A stretch of 45,152 bases of DNA, from NCBI RefSeq assembly GCF_000264295.1, contig NZ_AJXT01000009.1:1-45152 (forward strand), given 5' to 3'. A program made the translations under genes and the position numbers. Every line of letters starts with the position of its first letter. Positions within the stretch are counted from its first letter, which is position 1. The stretch is from Rhodanobacter spathiphylli B39. GTDB taxonomy: Bacteria; Pseudomonadota; Gammaproteobacteria; Xanthomonadales; Rhodanobacteraceae. Positions 1 to 8,977 of this stretch are shown in pieces. The notes beneath the pieces were generated by a model. That model did not search any database, was not told where the DNA came from, and saw only the letters and a program-made list of their open reading frames with translations.

Positions 1-3000
1 GAGAACATCGCCGATGCCGGCACCGGCACGCTGTCCGCGTCCAACCAGAACTGGAGTCTCACCGGCCACAATCAGGGTACGGTGACCAGTCTGGCCGGAA
101 CCTTCTCCGGCATCGGCAACCTGATCGACACCGGTACCGGCCATTTCTTCATGCACTCGGGTGCCGACGGGGATATCTCGGGGAATCTCGACGCTGGAAG
201 CAACGGCAGCCTGGACTACTCGGGATACACCACACCGGTCAATGTGAACCTGTCCGGTGCGGGTACGACAGGGGTTGGCGGTACCACGTCGGGCATCGCA
301 GCGGTGACGGCGAGCAGCAATCTTGGCGTCAGCGGCAATGCGGCCGGCACGCTGACGATTACCACGACCGGAGCCGGAACCAGCACGACGCTGGGTGCGA
401 CCACGGTGGGTGGCGACCTGCTCATCACCAGCAGCGGAGCGGTATCGCAGACGGGCGCTGCGCTGGCCGTGGCGGGTACCACCACGATCAATGCCGGCAC
501 CAGCGCGATTACCCTCGCTGGCGGCAGCAATGACTTCGGTGGCACGGTGAATCTCGCCGGTGGCGCCACGCAGATCAGCGACATCAACGCCTTGACGCTG
601 GGAACGGTGAGCACGGGTGCGTTGACGGTGAATTCGGGCAACCTGACCGTGGGCGGCATGCTCAACGGCACGGCAGTGAGTCTGAACTCGTCCGGCACGA
701 TCAATGAAGGACCGGCAGGCAGCATCACCGCCACCACGCTGACCGGTCATTCGGCAGGTGCAACCAGCCTCGCCGGGGTCAACCATGTCGGCACCCTGGG
801 CAGCTTCACTGCCGCCGGCTTTGCGCTGACCAACGCGCAGTCGCTTGCCGTGACCGGGACAGTCGATGGCGGCGCCAGCATGGCGTTGACCACGACCGCC
901 GGGAACCTGGCCATCAACGGTGCGTTGAGCGGCACCACCACCACCCTGAAATCGGCCGGAACAATCAGCGAAGGAGCCGGCGGCAACATCACCGCCGCGA
1001 TGCTCACGGGCCAGTCGGCGGGGGCTGCCACGCTCAACGGCAGCAATCACGTCACCAGCCTGGGCAACTTCAGTGCCGCGGGTTTCGCCCTCACCAACGC
1101 CCAGTCACTGACCATCGCCGGCACCCTGAACGGCGGCGCCAGTACGGCGCTGACCACCACCGCCGGCAACCTGGCGATCAACGCGGCGGTCAATGGCGCG
1201 ACGACGACACTCACCTCCGCGGGCGCGATCAGCCAAGGCGCAGGCGGTGTCATCACGGCCACCACGCTGGCCGGCCAATCCGTTGGAGCAACGACGCTCA
1301 ACGGCAGCAACCACATCGGCACGCTGGGCAGCTTCACCGCGGCTGGCTTCGCACTGACCAACGCCCAAGCGTTGACCGTCACCGGTCCCGTCAGCGGCGG
1401 CACCAGCACGACCTTGGCAACCACGGCCGGCAACCTGGCCATCAACGGCGCGGTGAGCGGCACCACGACCACGCTCAACTCGGCCGCGGACATCACCGAA
1501 GGCAGCGGTGGCGGCATCACCGCGACCACCTTGAATGGCAGTTCGGTCGGCAACACCGTGCTGAACCAGGCCAACCACGTCGGCACGCTCGGGAGCTTCA
1601 GTGCCGCCAATTTCGCTCTCACCAATGCGCAAGCGCTGAGTGTGGCTGGCCCGCTGACCACCGCGGGTGGTACCGGCGACATCAGCCTGACCACGACCAG
1701 CGGAGCGCTGAGCGTGAATACGGCCTTGACGGGTGATGACGTTTCGCTGACCTCGGCCGGCGATCTGGCATTGGGCAACAACGTCACGGGCACGACGGTG
1801 AACCTGGGCTCCAGCGGCAATATCAGCCAGGGCGGCGGCATCCTCACCGCCGGCACGCTGACCGGCAGTTCGACCGGCAGCACCATGCTGAATCAGGCCA
1901 ACAAGGTCGCCACGCTTGGCGATTTCAGCGCGACGGCCTTCAGCCTGACCAATGCGCGTTCGCTGACCGTGAGTGGTCCGCTCCAGGGCGGCGCTAGTAC
2001 CACGTTGACCACGACCGCTGGCGATCTGGCGATCAACGGTGCGGTCAGCGGCACCACCACCACGCTCAACTCCGCCGGCGCGATTACCGAGGGGGCGGCA
2101 GGCAGCATCACTGCCAATCTGCTGACGGGTCAGTCGACCGGCAATACCACACTGGACGGCAGCAACCACATCAACACGCTGGGCAGCTTCACGGCAGACT
2201 TCAGTCTGACCAATGCGCAGACGCTGACGGTGGTCGGGCCACTCGATGGCGGTCCGGCCGTGACACTCACGACCACCGCGGGTGACCTGATCATCAACGG
2301 TGCCGTCAGCGGCACCACGACGACGCTGAAGTCGGCCGGTGCCATCAGCGAAGGTGCCGGCGGCAGCATCACGGCCGGTACCCTGAGCGGCCAGTCGGTC
2401 GGCGCGACGACCCTCACCGGCGCCAACCACATCGGTACCCTGGGCAGCTTCAGCGCAGCGAACTTCGCGCTGAGCAATGCGCAGGCGCTGACGGTCAATG
2501 GCGCGGTCAACGGCGGTTCCGCCCTGGCCCTGACCACGACCGCCGGTGGACTGTCCATCAACGGGTCGATCAGCGGCACGAAGACCACGCTGAAGTCCGC
2601 CGGCGCGATCAACGAAGGCTCCGGTGGCCTGATCACGGCCGGCACCCTGAGCGGAAGCGCGGCAGGCGCCACCACGCTGGGCAGTGCCTCCGGTCGCATC
2701 AACAACATGGTCGACACGCTTGGCAACTTCTCGTCGCCGGGTGGTTTCAGCATGACCAACAACAAGACCCTGACTCTGGCGTCGGTCGATGGCAGCACGT
2801 TCACGGTCAACGCCGGCAACGCGGTCACCTATCTGTCGGTGACCAATGGCGACTTGTTCCAGCTGGGCACCACGCCGCTCTACAACAGCACGGGCATCTG
2901 GGGCTCAACCGGACGGATGGGCAAGGCCTCGGCGCCCATCTACGTGATCGGCAGCGGTTTGCAGCAGATTGCGAATGTCGGTTTCCCGCCCGCCTATTTC

Positions 3001-3288
3001 TATGCGATCGACAGCAGCAACAACCTGCTGCCGCTGGGTGGTGGTTTCGCGATCAACGTTCCGACCGCGACCGGTGCAGGCAGTGCGCAGAACGGCAACC
3101 ACGGTGACTCCTACATCGACCCGAGTGTGATCACGGCGAACTATCGTTCCTACGGCATCGTGCCGTCCGGCGTGCGCTTGCCGGCCGATCAGCAGAGCGG
3201 GTGCGATCCGGATCAGCCGGACCAGCAGGATTGCCAGGAAGGCGACACGGTGGGGATGGTGGGCTTCATGATGAATGGTCGCCGATGA
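1..3288 (+). CDS. Filamentous-haemagglutinin-like repeat exoprotein, 3' part (5' end outside the window)
   Basis: The frame is open from base 1 with no stop before 3288, so this is the C-terminal ~1,095 residues of a longer protein. A GTG at 82 lies inside it and is not a likely start. Composition is almost entirely Gly, Thr, Ala, Ser, Asn and Leu with very few charged residues, typical of the beta-helical shaft of two-partner-secretion (TpsA/FHA-like) exoproteins. Seven near-identical ~88-residue units fill the middle (separate entry). After them comes a non-repeat C-terminal domain of about 195 residues with a short acidic tail containing two Cys (CDPDQPDQQDC). No autotransporter barrel is visible, which argues for two-partner secretion rather than type V autotransport. 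A TpsB partner is not in the window. The next gene overlaps the stop (ATGA), suggesting coupled translation. The family call rests on composition and repeats, not on an N-terminal secretion domain, which would lie upstream. Confidence 0.75.
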   Translation, partial: ENIADAGTGTLSASNQNWSLTGHNQGTVTSLAGTFSGIGNLIDTGTGHFFMHSGADGDISGNLDAGSNGSLDYSGYTTPVNVNLSGAGTTGVGGTTSGIAAVTASSNLGVSGNAAGTLTITTTGAGTSTTLGATTVGGDLLITSSGAVSQTGAALAVAGTTTINAGTSAITLAGGSNDFGGTVNLAGGATQISDINALTLGTVSTGALTVNSGNLTVGGMLNGTAVSLNSSGTINEGPAGSITATTLTGHSAGATSLAGVNHVGTLGSFTAAGFALTNAQSLAVTGTVDGGASMALTTTAGNLAINGALSGTTTTLKSAGTISEGAGGNITAAMLTGQSAGAATLNGSNHVTSLGNFSAAGFALTNAQSLTIAGTLNGGASTALTTTAGNLAINAAVNGATTTLTSAGAISQGAGGVITATTLAGQSVGATTLNGSNHIGTLGSFTAAGFALTNAQALTVTGPVSGGTSTTLATTAGNLAINGAVSGTTTTLNSAADITEGSGGGITATTLNGSSVGNTVLNQANHVGTLGSFSAANFALTNAQALSVAGPLTTAGGTGDISLTTTSGALSVNTALTGDDVSLTSAGDLALGNNVTGTTVNLGSSGNISQGGGILTAGTLTGSSTGSTMLNQANKVATLGDFSATAFSLTNARSLTVSGPLQGGASTTLTTTAGDLAINGAVSGTTTTLNSAGAITEGAAGSITANLLTGQSTGNTTLDGSNHINTLGSFTADFSLTNAQTLTVVGPLDGGPAVTLTTTAGDLIINGAVSGTTTTLKSAGAISEGAGGSITAGTLSGQSVGATTLTGANHIGTLGSFSAANFALSNAQALTVNGAVNGGSALALTTTAGGLSINGSISGTKTTLKSAGAINEGSGGLITAGTLSGSAAGATTLGSASGRINNMVDTLGNFSSPGGFSMTNNKTLTLASVDGSTFTVNAGNAVTYLSVTNGDLFQLGTTPLYNSTGIWGSTGRMGKASAPIYVIGSGLQQIANVGFPPAYFYAIDSSNNLLPLGGGFAINVPTATGAGSAQNGNHGDSYIDPSVITANYRSYGIVPSGVRLPADQQSGCDPDQPDQQDCQEGDTVGMVGFMMNGRR
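781..2700 (+). repeat. Seven tandem ~264-bp coding repeats
   Basis: Unit starts, marked by an Asn codon opening NHxxTLGxF-like motifs, fall at 781, 1045, 1309, 1573, 1900, 2164 and 2425. The last unit ends near 2700. Unit lengths are 264, 264, 264, 327, 264, 261 and 276 bp. Each unit carries LTNAQ(S/A)L, then LTTTAGNLAIN, then SGTTTTL, then an (I)SEGAGG-like segment. Unit 4 is longer by 21 codons and the most divergent. A degenerate eighth start follows at 2701. All length differences are multiples of three, so the frame is preserved. Confidence 0.9.
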
Positions 3289-4397
3289 GCATGCTGAAGC
3301 TCGGCGCGGCCGTCCTGGTCGGATTGCTGGCGCCGGGGTGGGTTACGCCACTCGCGGCGCAGCTTGCGCCGCGACTGACCGGAACGGCGATCCTGGAAGA
3401 GTTGGGCGCGGCGCAGCACGAATTGTCCGCTCGCGCAGCGGGCATGCCGGGTTCCAGCCTGGGTTCGACCAGCGAGCGCCTCGCCGCCATGAGCGAGGCC
3501 CTGCGCAAATCGCTCGGCAAGGAAACCGACAAGCCGATCGACATCATCGACGCCAAACCGAAAAGCAACGCCTATCGTGCCCATGCAGCCAGCCAGCGGG
3601 TGCAAGCGTTTCTGGCTGCCAGCAAGGGCTGCCTGGACGTCGACGCAAACGCGATGGCCGATGCGCTGACAACCACGGTGGCCCAGCTTGCCGAAGCCTC
3701 GGAGGGGGCGAAGCTGCCGCCGGTTGTCGATGCTGTCGAGACCGCCGATCACCGACCGTTGTTCGTGTTGCGCAACACCCCCGGCAAGACCAGTTTCGCG
3801 CTGGTGGGCGCCAACCTGTTCGACGCGCAGTGCGAGGATCCCACGGTCACCGCCACCGATGCCCAGGGCAAGCCGCAGGCCGTGCAGCCCAAGGTGACCG
3901 GGGTCTCGCCCGCCCGGATCGAGCTGGAACTGCCCGCGGGCGCCAAGCTGGATCCTGGCAGCTACGTCCTCCACGTGGCGTCGAGGCGCAAGGCCTTCCT
4001 GCTTGGCTGCGGGGCCCAGCCCGACGCGGTGGCCGTGGTGCAGGTAGCCACCCCGGCGAAACTTTCGATCAGCTATGTATTGACCACCACGTGCCGTGCC
4101 GGGAATGGCAGCGAGAAGGTCGGGTCGCCCATCGCCGGTACCATGCCGGACTTTTCCGGCGGCACCACCGTTTCCAGGCAGGTGGACATAGGGACGTGCA
4201 CCGATCCGCTGAGTTACACGATCAGCGCGGGAGTCACCTTCGCGGATGGCCGCACCACGACGGTGGGGCCAATCAGTCAGATCGCTTCGGCCGGCATCAC
4301 CGCGGGACTGCCCGCCGGCCTGACCCTCAGCTGGGACCCGTCGGTGCGTCAGCTCTTCGTGCGATCCGGTGCGAACAGCTGCAAGGGCGTCTACTGA
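3285..4397 (+). CDS. Secreted hypothetical protein coupled to the adhesin gene
   Basis: 370 residues. The ATG at 3285 overlaps the adhesin stop (ATGA), which favours this start over in-frame codons inside the adhesin gene. Residues 1-25 form a signal peptide (Lys, hydrophobic core, Ala-rich end before Gln). The mature part has a helical Ala-rich N-terminal half (about residues 35-145) and a beta-rich, IPT/Ig-like C-terminal half with six Cys in total, enough for disulfides in the periplasm or outside the cell. I do not recognise a named family. Coupling to the exoprotein suggests a role in its secretion, processing or anchoring, but that is inference from position only. Confidence 0.75.
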   Translation: MSMLKLGAAVLVGLLAPGWVTPLAAQLAPRLTGTAILEELGAAQHELSARAAGMPGSSLGSTSERLAAMSEALRKSLGKETDKPIDIIDAKPKSNAYRAHAASQRVQAFLAASKGCLDVDANAMADALTTTVAQLAEASEGAKLPPVVDAVETADHRPLFVLRNTPGKTSFALVGANLFDAQCEDPTVTATDAQGKPQAVQPKVTGVSPARIELELPAGAKLDPGSYVLHVASRRKAFLLGCGAQPDAVAVVQVATPAKLSISYVLTTTCRAGNGSEKVGSPIAGTMPDFSGGTTVSRQVDIGTCTDPLSYTISAGVTFADGRTTTVGPISQIASAGITAGLPAGLTLSWDPSVRQLFVRSGANSCKGVY

Positions 4398-4448
4398 AGC
4401 CTGCCCCTGCAACTGCCGGGTCGGATCTGCGGCCGGCTCGTCCTCGGC

Positions 4449-5486
4449 CTATTCGTCTTCGGGCGTGCCGGAAACCACGCGCAGCTCCGAAATGCCGCCC
4501 GGGGCGAGATCCTTCAGCAGGTCCATGAAGTCCATGCCGACCAGTCGCTGGGCACGCCGCAGCAGCAGCGGCACCGGGCTCGACGGTTCGTTGCGCGAGT
4601 AGTAGTCACACAACTCGTCCAGCCGCCGCATGACGTCCTGCGGCCCGGAAATGGCACCGTTGGATGCGCGGGTGCCGCCGGTACCGCCTTCGCCGCCACC
4701 TTCGCCCGCGTCACCCTCACCGCCTGTGCCTTCCTGCGGGAGCCGCCGCGCCAGCTGGGGGTCCAGGAACTTCTTCAGCTCGTAGATATCGCTGAGCAGA
4801 TTCTTGAGGTCCGGGCCGGCGGTACCGATGCGGTCGTTGAAGATGCCGTCGATGGCCTTGGCGCTCTCCAGTGACTGGCCGATGGCGGCAGTGACCGCCA
4901 CCAGTTCTTCTTCGGAACAGTCCATGCAACAGGCTTCGATCTCGGTCAACGACGGGCCGGGTTCGCCTTCCGTCGTGACCTTCAGCGTCCCGTTGGCGAT
5001 GCGCAGGTCGCGCAGGTCGAAACGGCCCATCCGCGGCGACTGCACGAAGGGTGTGGTGCGGAAATAGCGCAGCACACCCTGCAGGTCACCGAGTGGCACG
5101 ACCGAATTGACCCGCATGGTCGGATCGTTGTCGTCTTCGGCATCCAGTTGCGGATAGACGGTGTCCCAGAAGTGTTCAAGCAGCCCGCGGATCAGGCTGA
5201 GCCCGGCGCTCCATCCACGCATGCCGGAGGTGCGCATCCAGGCGGTGGTGAGGTGGATGGCCGGACGCAAGTCCTTGGATCGGTGCAGCAGGGCCTCGGC
5301 CAGTTCGGCGACCTTTTCCCAGTCCGGCTCTTCCGCGGCCTTGACGTTGTCCCCGATGGCGCGTTCCGCCTTGGGTGCGGCGGCGCGTTCCAGCGCGAGG
5401 AATTCGGGGTCGTATTCCAGATCGTCACCCGACGGGGATTCATCTCCGATCGGTGCCAACAAAGACTCAAGATCATATTGCGTCAT
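4449..5486 (-). CDS. tssA: Type VI secretion system protein TssA (ImpA family)
   Basis: 345 residues. The N-terminal part (about residues 8-130) has the ImpA_N pattern: an opening LLAPIGDESPSGDDLEYD, then WxxVxELAxxLLxRSKDLR and a Trp-rich AWMRTSGMRGWSAGL stretch. TssA proteins organise the baseplate and cap or prime sheath polymerisation in the cytoplasm. The C-terminal third has a Gly/Glu-rich linker (about residues 250-275), then a helical region ending in DLLKDLAPGGI, a common ending of short TssA proteins. The ATG at 5486 follows a GGAAGG ribosome site; longer upstream extensions have no family similarity. A possible -10 (GATAAT on the minus strand, 5520-5525) lies just upstream with no clear -35. 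No other T6SS gene is in the window. Confidence 0.88.
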   Translation of the reverse strand: MTQYDLESLLAPIGDESPSGDDLEYDPEFLALERAAAPKAERAIGDNVKAAEEPDWEKVAELAEALLHRSKDLRPAIHLTTAWMRTSGMRGWSAGLSLIRGLLEHFWDTVYPQLDAEDDNDPTMRVNSVVPLGDLQGVLRYFRTTPFVQSPRMGRFDLRDLRIANGTLKVTTEGEPGPSLTEIEACCMDCSEEELVAVTAAIGQSLESAKAIDGIFNDRIGTAGPDLKNLLSDIYELKKFLDPQLARRLPQEGTGGEGDAGEGGGEGGTGGTRASNGAISGPQDVMRRLDELCDYYSRNEPSSPVPLLLRRAQRLVGMDFMDLLKDLAPGGISELRVVSGTPEDE

Positions 5487-5673
5487 GGGTTTGCACCGCC
5501 TTCCAGGTGGGATCGCGCCATTATCACGAATTATCCACACAAAACCAGTCACCGGCGGCTTCAACACCATGCATCGTCGATCTGCGGGACGGCCCCGGGT
5601 GGTTGCCGAGGGCGCGCGGATCGGGCCACACGGCAGGACGGCATCGACGAAGTCGGCGTTCCGACGATTCCGA

Positions 5674-5991
5674 CTATCCGGTGGTGCTGCGAGGGCGCCG
5701 TTTCCAGCGCACCCAGCGCCGTTCCATCCACAGCAGGGCGCGCCGCGTCGGGCGCCGCAGGAAGGGCAGGTCCTGCGCCAGCAGCAGGAGACCCAGCGGC
5801 AGCATCCACAAGCCCAGCAGGGGCAGGATGCTGAAGATGCCGCCAACAATGAGCAGGATGCCCGCCGGAACGCGGATCCATCGAGACGAAGGTTCGCGCA
5901 GCCAGCGCATGCTTCGACTCAACGGCGCGGGCAACTCGCGTTCGAACCGGTCCAGCTGGCGGTTCAGTCGTTCTTCGTCTCGGTTGATCAT
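5674..5991 (-). CDS. Small membrane protein of unknown function
   Basis: 105 residues from the ATG at 5991. The first ~35 residues are charged (MINRDEERLNRQLDRFEREL). Two adjoining hydrophobic segments (about residues 43-60 and 62-76) follow, broken by a Leu-Pro-Leu-Leu-Gly turn. The tail is very basic and Trp-rich (RRALLWMERRWVRWKRR). It looks like a two-pass or hairpin inner-membrane protein with both ends in the cytoplasm. I do not recognise a named family. It lies 187 bp upstream of tssA on the same strand; no functional link is evident. Confidence 0.65.
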   Translation of the reverse strand: MINRDEERLNRQLDRFERELPAPLSRSMRWLREPSSRWIRVPAGILLIVGGIFSILPLLGLWMLPLGLLLLAQDLPFLRRPTRRALLWMERRWVRWKRRPRSTTG

Positions 5992-6079
5992 GCCATGAGG
6001 GGTTCCGTCGACAAGCCGGATATCTTGCCGGAAAGCGTACTCCGGGCCGCGGGGTGATCGGCCTGGCGCATGTCGACGG

Positions 6080-6364
6080 CTATTCTTCCTCTTCCCCCGA
6101 AGCCGGTGCGACGTAATGGCTGTCTTCCGCATCGCGCGCATGACGGATGGCATTGCGCACGCGCAGATCCAGCCTGTCGAAATCCAGCACGACCTTGCCG
6201 GAATGAACATCCTTCACGGCCGATATCGGTATCACGAAGTCTCCGGCGTTCTCGATATAGACCAGCAGTTCGGGCAGGCCGCGCCTGATCTCCCGCACGG
6301 CACCGATGCCGTCGGCGCCATCGGTGATGAAGACCATCGAGCCTTGAGTGATCTGCTCGTGCAT
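6080..6364 (-). CDS. Small PRC-barrel-like protein
   Basis: 94 residues. The ATG at 6364 is preceded at good spacing by GGAGGA. The sequence has a short beta-rich core (SMVFITDGADGIGAV, then LLVYIENAGDFVIPISAV, then GKVVLDFDRLD) and an acidic Glu-rich end. The pattern of a hydrophobic strand, a D/N-G turn and a final KVVLD segment resembles PRC-barrel-type domains, but the similarity is only impressionistic. Likely cytoplasmic: no signal or membrane segment. It is followed on the same strand by the small membrane protein after 88 bp. Confidence 0.6.
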   Translation of the reverse strand: MHEQITQGSMVFITDGADGIGAVREIRRGLPELLVYIENAGDFVIPISAVKDVHSGKVVLDFDRLDLRVRNAIRHARDAEDSHYVAPASGEEEE

Positions 6365-6559
6365 GGGGTTCCTCCAGGGGAGATGACGAAACGGTGCCCC
6401 TCGCACATTTCATGCAGGCGGGCCCGGATGCATCATGGACCCGCAGGGCGTCTCGTGACGGTGAAGGAGGTTCCCCGCATCGGCATGTCAGATGTGCCCG
6501 AACATCCGGGAGCCGGTGATGGCTCTTCACGCAGGAGACTGCAACGGTTCCCGGCAACG

Positions 6560-6592
6560 CCATGCGACGCGCGCGACAGGCGCGTCGCATGG
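6560..6592 (-). terminator. Strong hairpin just after the FMN reductase stop
   Basis: Perfect 13-bp inverted repeat, CCATGCGACGCGC (6560-6572) and its complement (6580-6592), with a 7-base loop. It lies 5 bases downstream of the reductase stop codon on the minus strand. No T-run follows on that strand, so it is a 3'-end-stabilising or weak termination hairpin rather than a classical intrinsic terminator. Confidence 0.5.
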
Positions 6593-6597
6593 GCGGC

Positions 6598-7152
6598 TCA
6601 CCGCGCGAATCGCCTGACCCACGCGACGTAGTTGTCGACGAAGCCCTGCAGGAATTTCCGCGTTCCATCATTGCCGATGCTGCCATCCTCGCTGACAAGA
6701 TCTTCCTTGAAGTGGATGAACACCTCCGGCTGGGCCAGTACGGGCATGTCCAGGTAGGCGAGCACGTTGCGCAGATGCTGCTGCGCCAGGGCGGTGCCGG
6801 TGGAACCGATCGAGGCGCCGATGACGGCCGCGGGCTTGCCGGCAAACGAGTTGGTGCCCCAGGGCCGCGAACCGATATCGATCGCATTCTTCAGCACGCC
6901 CGGAATCGAGCGGTTGTATTCGGGCGTGGCGAAGAGCAGGGCATCGACGGACTCGATGTCCTTCTTCAGTCGGGTGGCGGCAGCGGGGTAGGCCGCATCG
7001 AAATCCTGCGAGTACAGCGGCAGGTCGTTGATCTGGATGTGCCGGAAGGCGAGATCGTCGGGAGCCAGCTTCTCCACGGCCCGGGCCAGTCGGCGATTGA
7101 ACGAATCCATGCGCAGGCTTCCCACCATCACGCCAATCTTGATCTGGTTCAT
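6598..7152 (-). CDS. NADPH-dependent FMN reductase (ChrR/azoreductase-type flavodoxin fold)
   Basis: 184 residues, the normal length of the family. The N-terminus [18 protein letters not shown] matches the FMN phosphate-binding loop (GSxRxxSxNxxLA). The middle has the characteristic [18 protein letters not shown] segment that contacts the flavin ring. These soluble flavoproteins reduce quinones, azo dyes or chromate with NAD(P)H; the true substrate cannot be read here. It is divergent from dapD (140 bp between starts) and followed by a hairpin, so probably monocistronic. Confidence 0.88.
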   Translation of the reverse strand: MNQIKIGVMVGSLRMDSFNRRLARAVEKLAPDDLAFRHIQINDLPLYSQDFDAAYPAAATRLKKDIESVDALLFATPEYNRSIPGVLKNAIDIGSRPWGTNSFAGKPAAVIGASIGSTGTALAQQHLRNVLAYLDMPVLAQPEVFIHFKEDLVSEDGSIGNDGTRKFLQGFVDNYVAWVRRFAR

Positions 7153-7292
7153 TTCCGACTCCGTTGAGTGCTGTGAAACAATGGATGCGCCGTCGTCAAA
7201 TACGGATGAACCCGGGCAGGCAAATGCCGATCCGGCCTGTATTCTTCGTGGCCCTACCGGCCAACCGTCATCATCTTCCGCGAAAGAACCCC

Positions 7293-8120
7293 ATGCAAGC
7301 CATCCAAACCCTGATCGACGAAGCCTTCGAACGCCGCAACACGCTGAACCCGACCGAGATCGAGACCCGTCTGCGCCCCGCGATCGGCCAGGTCCTCGAC
7401 CTGCTGGAGTCCGGCGAGCGCCGGGTGGCCGAGCCGGACGGCCACGGCGGCTGGACGGTGAACCAGTGGATCAAGAAGGCGGTGCTGCTGTATTTCCGCA
7501 TCAACGACAACCGCGTGGTCGACGGTGGCCCGGCCCAGGCCTTCGACAAGGTGCCGCTGCGCTTCGCCCACGGCGACGACACCGAGCTGCAGCAGCTCGG
7601 TGCCCGCGTGGTGCCCGGCGCGCTGGTGCGCCGTGGCGCGCACATCGCCAAGGACGCGGTACTGATGCCCAGCTACGTCAACATCGGCGCCCATGTCGGC
7701 GCCGGCAGCATGATCGACACCTGGGCCACCGTGGGTTCCTGCGCGCAGATCGGTGCCGGCGTGCACCTGTCCGGTGGCGTCGGCATCGGCGGCGTGCTGG
7801 AGCCGCTGCAGGCCAACCCCACCATCATCGAGGACGGCTGCTTCATCGGTGCGCGCTCGGAAGTGGTCGAGGGCGTGGTGGTGGAGAAGGGCAGCGTGAT
7901 CGGCATGGGCGTGTTCCTGGGCCAGTCCACCCGCATCTACAACCGCGCCACCGGCGAAGTGAGCTATGGCCGCGTGCCGGCCGGCAGCGTGGTGGTGGCC
8001 GGCAGCCTGCCCGCGAAGGACGGCAGCCACAGCCTGTACGCCGCGATCATCGTCAAGCAGGTGGACGAGAAGACGCGCGGCAAGACCAGCATCAACGAGC
8101 TGCTGCGGAGTGGCGAATGA
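7293..8120 (+). CDS. dapD: Tetrahydrodipicolinate N-succinyltransferase
   Basis: 275 residues, matching the usual ~274. It transfers succinyl from succinyl-CoA to tetrahydrodipicolinate in the succinylase branch of lysine/meso-DAP synthesis (cytoplasm, trimer). The N-terminal domain contains [18 protein letters not shown]. From about residue 105 a left-handed beta-helix of hexapeptide repeats runs through [20 protein letters not shown] and ends in the basic [14 protein letters not shown] tail typical of DapD. The ATG at 7293 was chosen because upstream in-frame codons add non-homologous residues. Its stop overlaps the next start (ATGA). dapE lies three genes downstream. Confidence 0.97.
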   Translation: MQAIQTLIDEAFERRNTLNPTEIETRLRPAIGQVLDLLESGERRVAEPDGHGGWTVNQWIKKAVLLYFRINDNRVVDGGPAQAFDKVPLRFAHGDDTELQQLGARVVPGALVRRGAHIAKDAVLMPSYVNIGAHVGAGSMIDTWATVGSCAQIGAGVHLSGGVGIGGVLEPLQANPTIIEDGCFIGARSEVVEGVVVEKGSVIGMGVFLGQSTRIYNRATGEVSYGRVPAGSVVVAGSLPAKDGSHSLYAAIIVKQVDEKTRGKTSINELLRSGE

Positions 8121-8473
8121 ACCCCGTGCTGCATGGACTTCCGAATTGCGACAGCTGCCGCAAGGCGCGCAACTGGCTGGCCCGTTTCGAGGTGGCGCAC
8201 GACTTCGTCGACTACCGCGCCAACCCGGTGCCTGCGGCGACGCTGAAAGCGTGGGCGGCACAGCTCGGCGGCTGGGACAAGCTGGTCAACAAGTCCTCGA
8301 CCACCTGGCGCAACCTGCTGCCGCAGCGCAAGAACCCCGGCAGCGATCCGGAATGGACCCTGCTGCTGAAGGAATATCCCGCGCTGATCCGCCGCCCGGT
8401 CGTGGTGCAAGCCGACGGCACGGTGAGCGTGGGTTTCAGCGACAACGGCTTCAAGAAACTGTTCGGACGCTGA
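8117..8473 (+). CDS. ArsC/Spx-family reductase-like protein (YffB type)
   Basis: 118 residues, full length for the YffB/Spx/ArsC thioredoxin-fold family. The N-terminal CxxC motif ([13 protein letters not shown], Cys11 and Cys14) is followed by the family's FVDYRANP strand, a [13 protein letters not shown] helix and IRRPVVV near the end. YffB-like proteins are cytoplasmic and of uncertain function, with glutathione-dependent reductase activity suggested. In E. coli yffB lies directly upstream of dapE; here it sits between dapD and dapE, a conserved association. The start overlaps the dapD stop (ATGA). Confidence 0.88.
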   Translation: MNPVLHGLPNCDSCRKARNWLARFEVAHDFVDYRANPVPAATLKAWAAQLGGWDKLVNKSSTTWRNLLPQRKNPGSDPEWTLLLKEYPALIRRPVVVQADGTVSVGFSDNGFKKLFGR

Positions 8474-8474
8474 G

Positions 8475-8972
8475 ATGCCGTTGCGGCTTTCCAGGATCGG
8501 GCTGATGGCGACGATCGCGCTGTGGCTGGCGCTGGTCGCCTTCGGCAACATCACCGATTACGGCAGCAACCTGGTCTTCGTGCAGCACGTGCTGGCGATG
8601 GACTCGATCTTCCCGGACGCCACCATCCACTACCGCGCGATCCATGCGCCGCTGCTGCAGCATGCGGCTTACGTGCTGATCATCGCCACCGAAACGCTGG
8701 CCGCGGTGCTGTGCGGGCTGGGGACGTGGCGCCTGTGGCGCGCACGCCGTTCACCGGCCGCGCAGTTCCATCGTGCCAAGCGCCTCGCCGTGGCCGGCCT
8801 CGGCGTCGGGGTGCTGCTGTGGCTGGGTGGCTTCATGGCGATTGGCGGCGAATGGTTCGGCATGTGGATGTCCAGCCAGTGGAACGGGCTGGACAGCGCG
8901 TTCCGTTTCGTCGCAGTGCTGCTGCTGGCGCTGGTCTGCCTGGGCCAGCGCGACGACGAACTCGACGACTGA
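8475..8972 (+). CDS. DUF2165-like small integral membrane protein
   Basis: 165 residues with four predicted membrane segments (about residues 8-25, 63-85, 105-125 and 138-155). The pattern NITDYGSNLVFVQHVLAMDS in the first loop and the WNGLDSAFRF segment before the last helix match my memory of DUF2165 membrane proteins. No catalytic motif is visible. It starts one base after the ArsC-like stop and ends 5 bases before the iron-transporter gene, so it belongs to the dapD-dapE transcription unit. Confidence 0.72.
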   Translation: MPLRLSRIGLMATIALWLALVAFGNITDYGSNLVFVQHVLAMDSIFPDATIHYRAIHAPLLQHAAYVLIIATETLAAVLCGLGTWRLWRARRSPAAQFHRAKRLAVAGLGVGVLLWLGGFMAIGGEWFGMWMSSQWNGLDSAFRFVAVLLLALVCLGQRDDELDD

Positions 8973-8977
8973 CAACA

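Noticed and set aside
1105..2430. Long antisense frames under the adhesin repeats
   Set aside because: They mirror the repeat composition and have no coding features of their own.
781..2700. CRISPR-like or mobile repeat array
   Set aside because: Units are in-frame coding repeats of one protein, without spacers.
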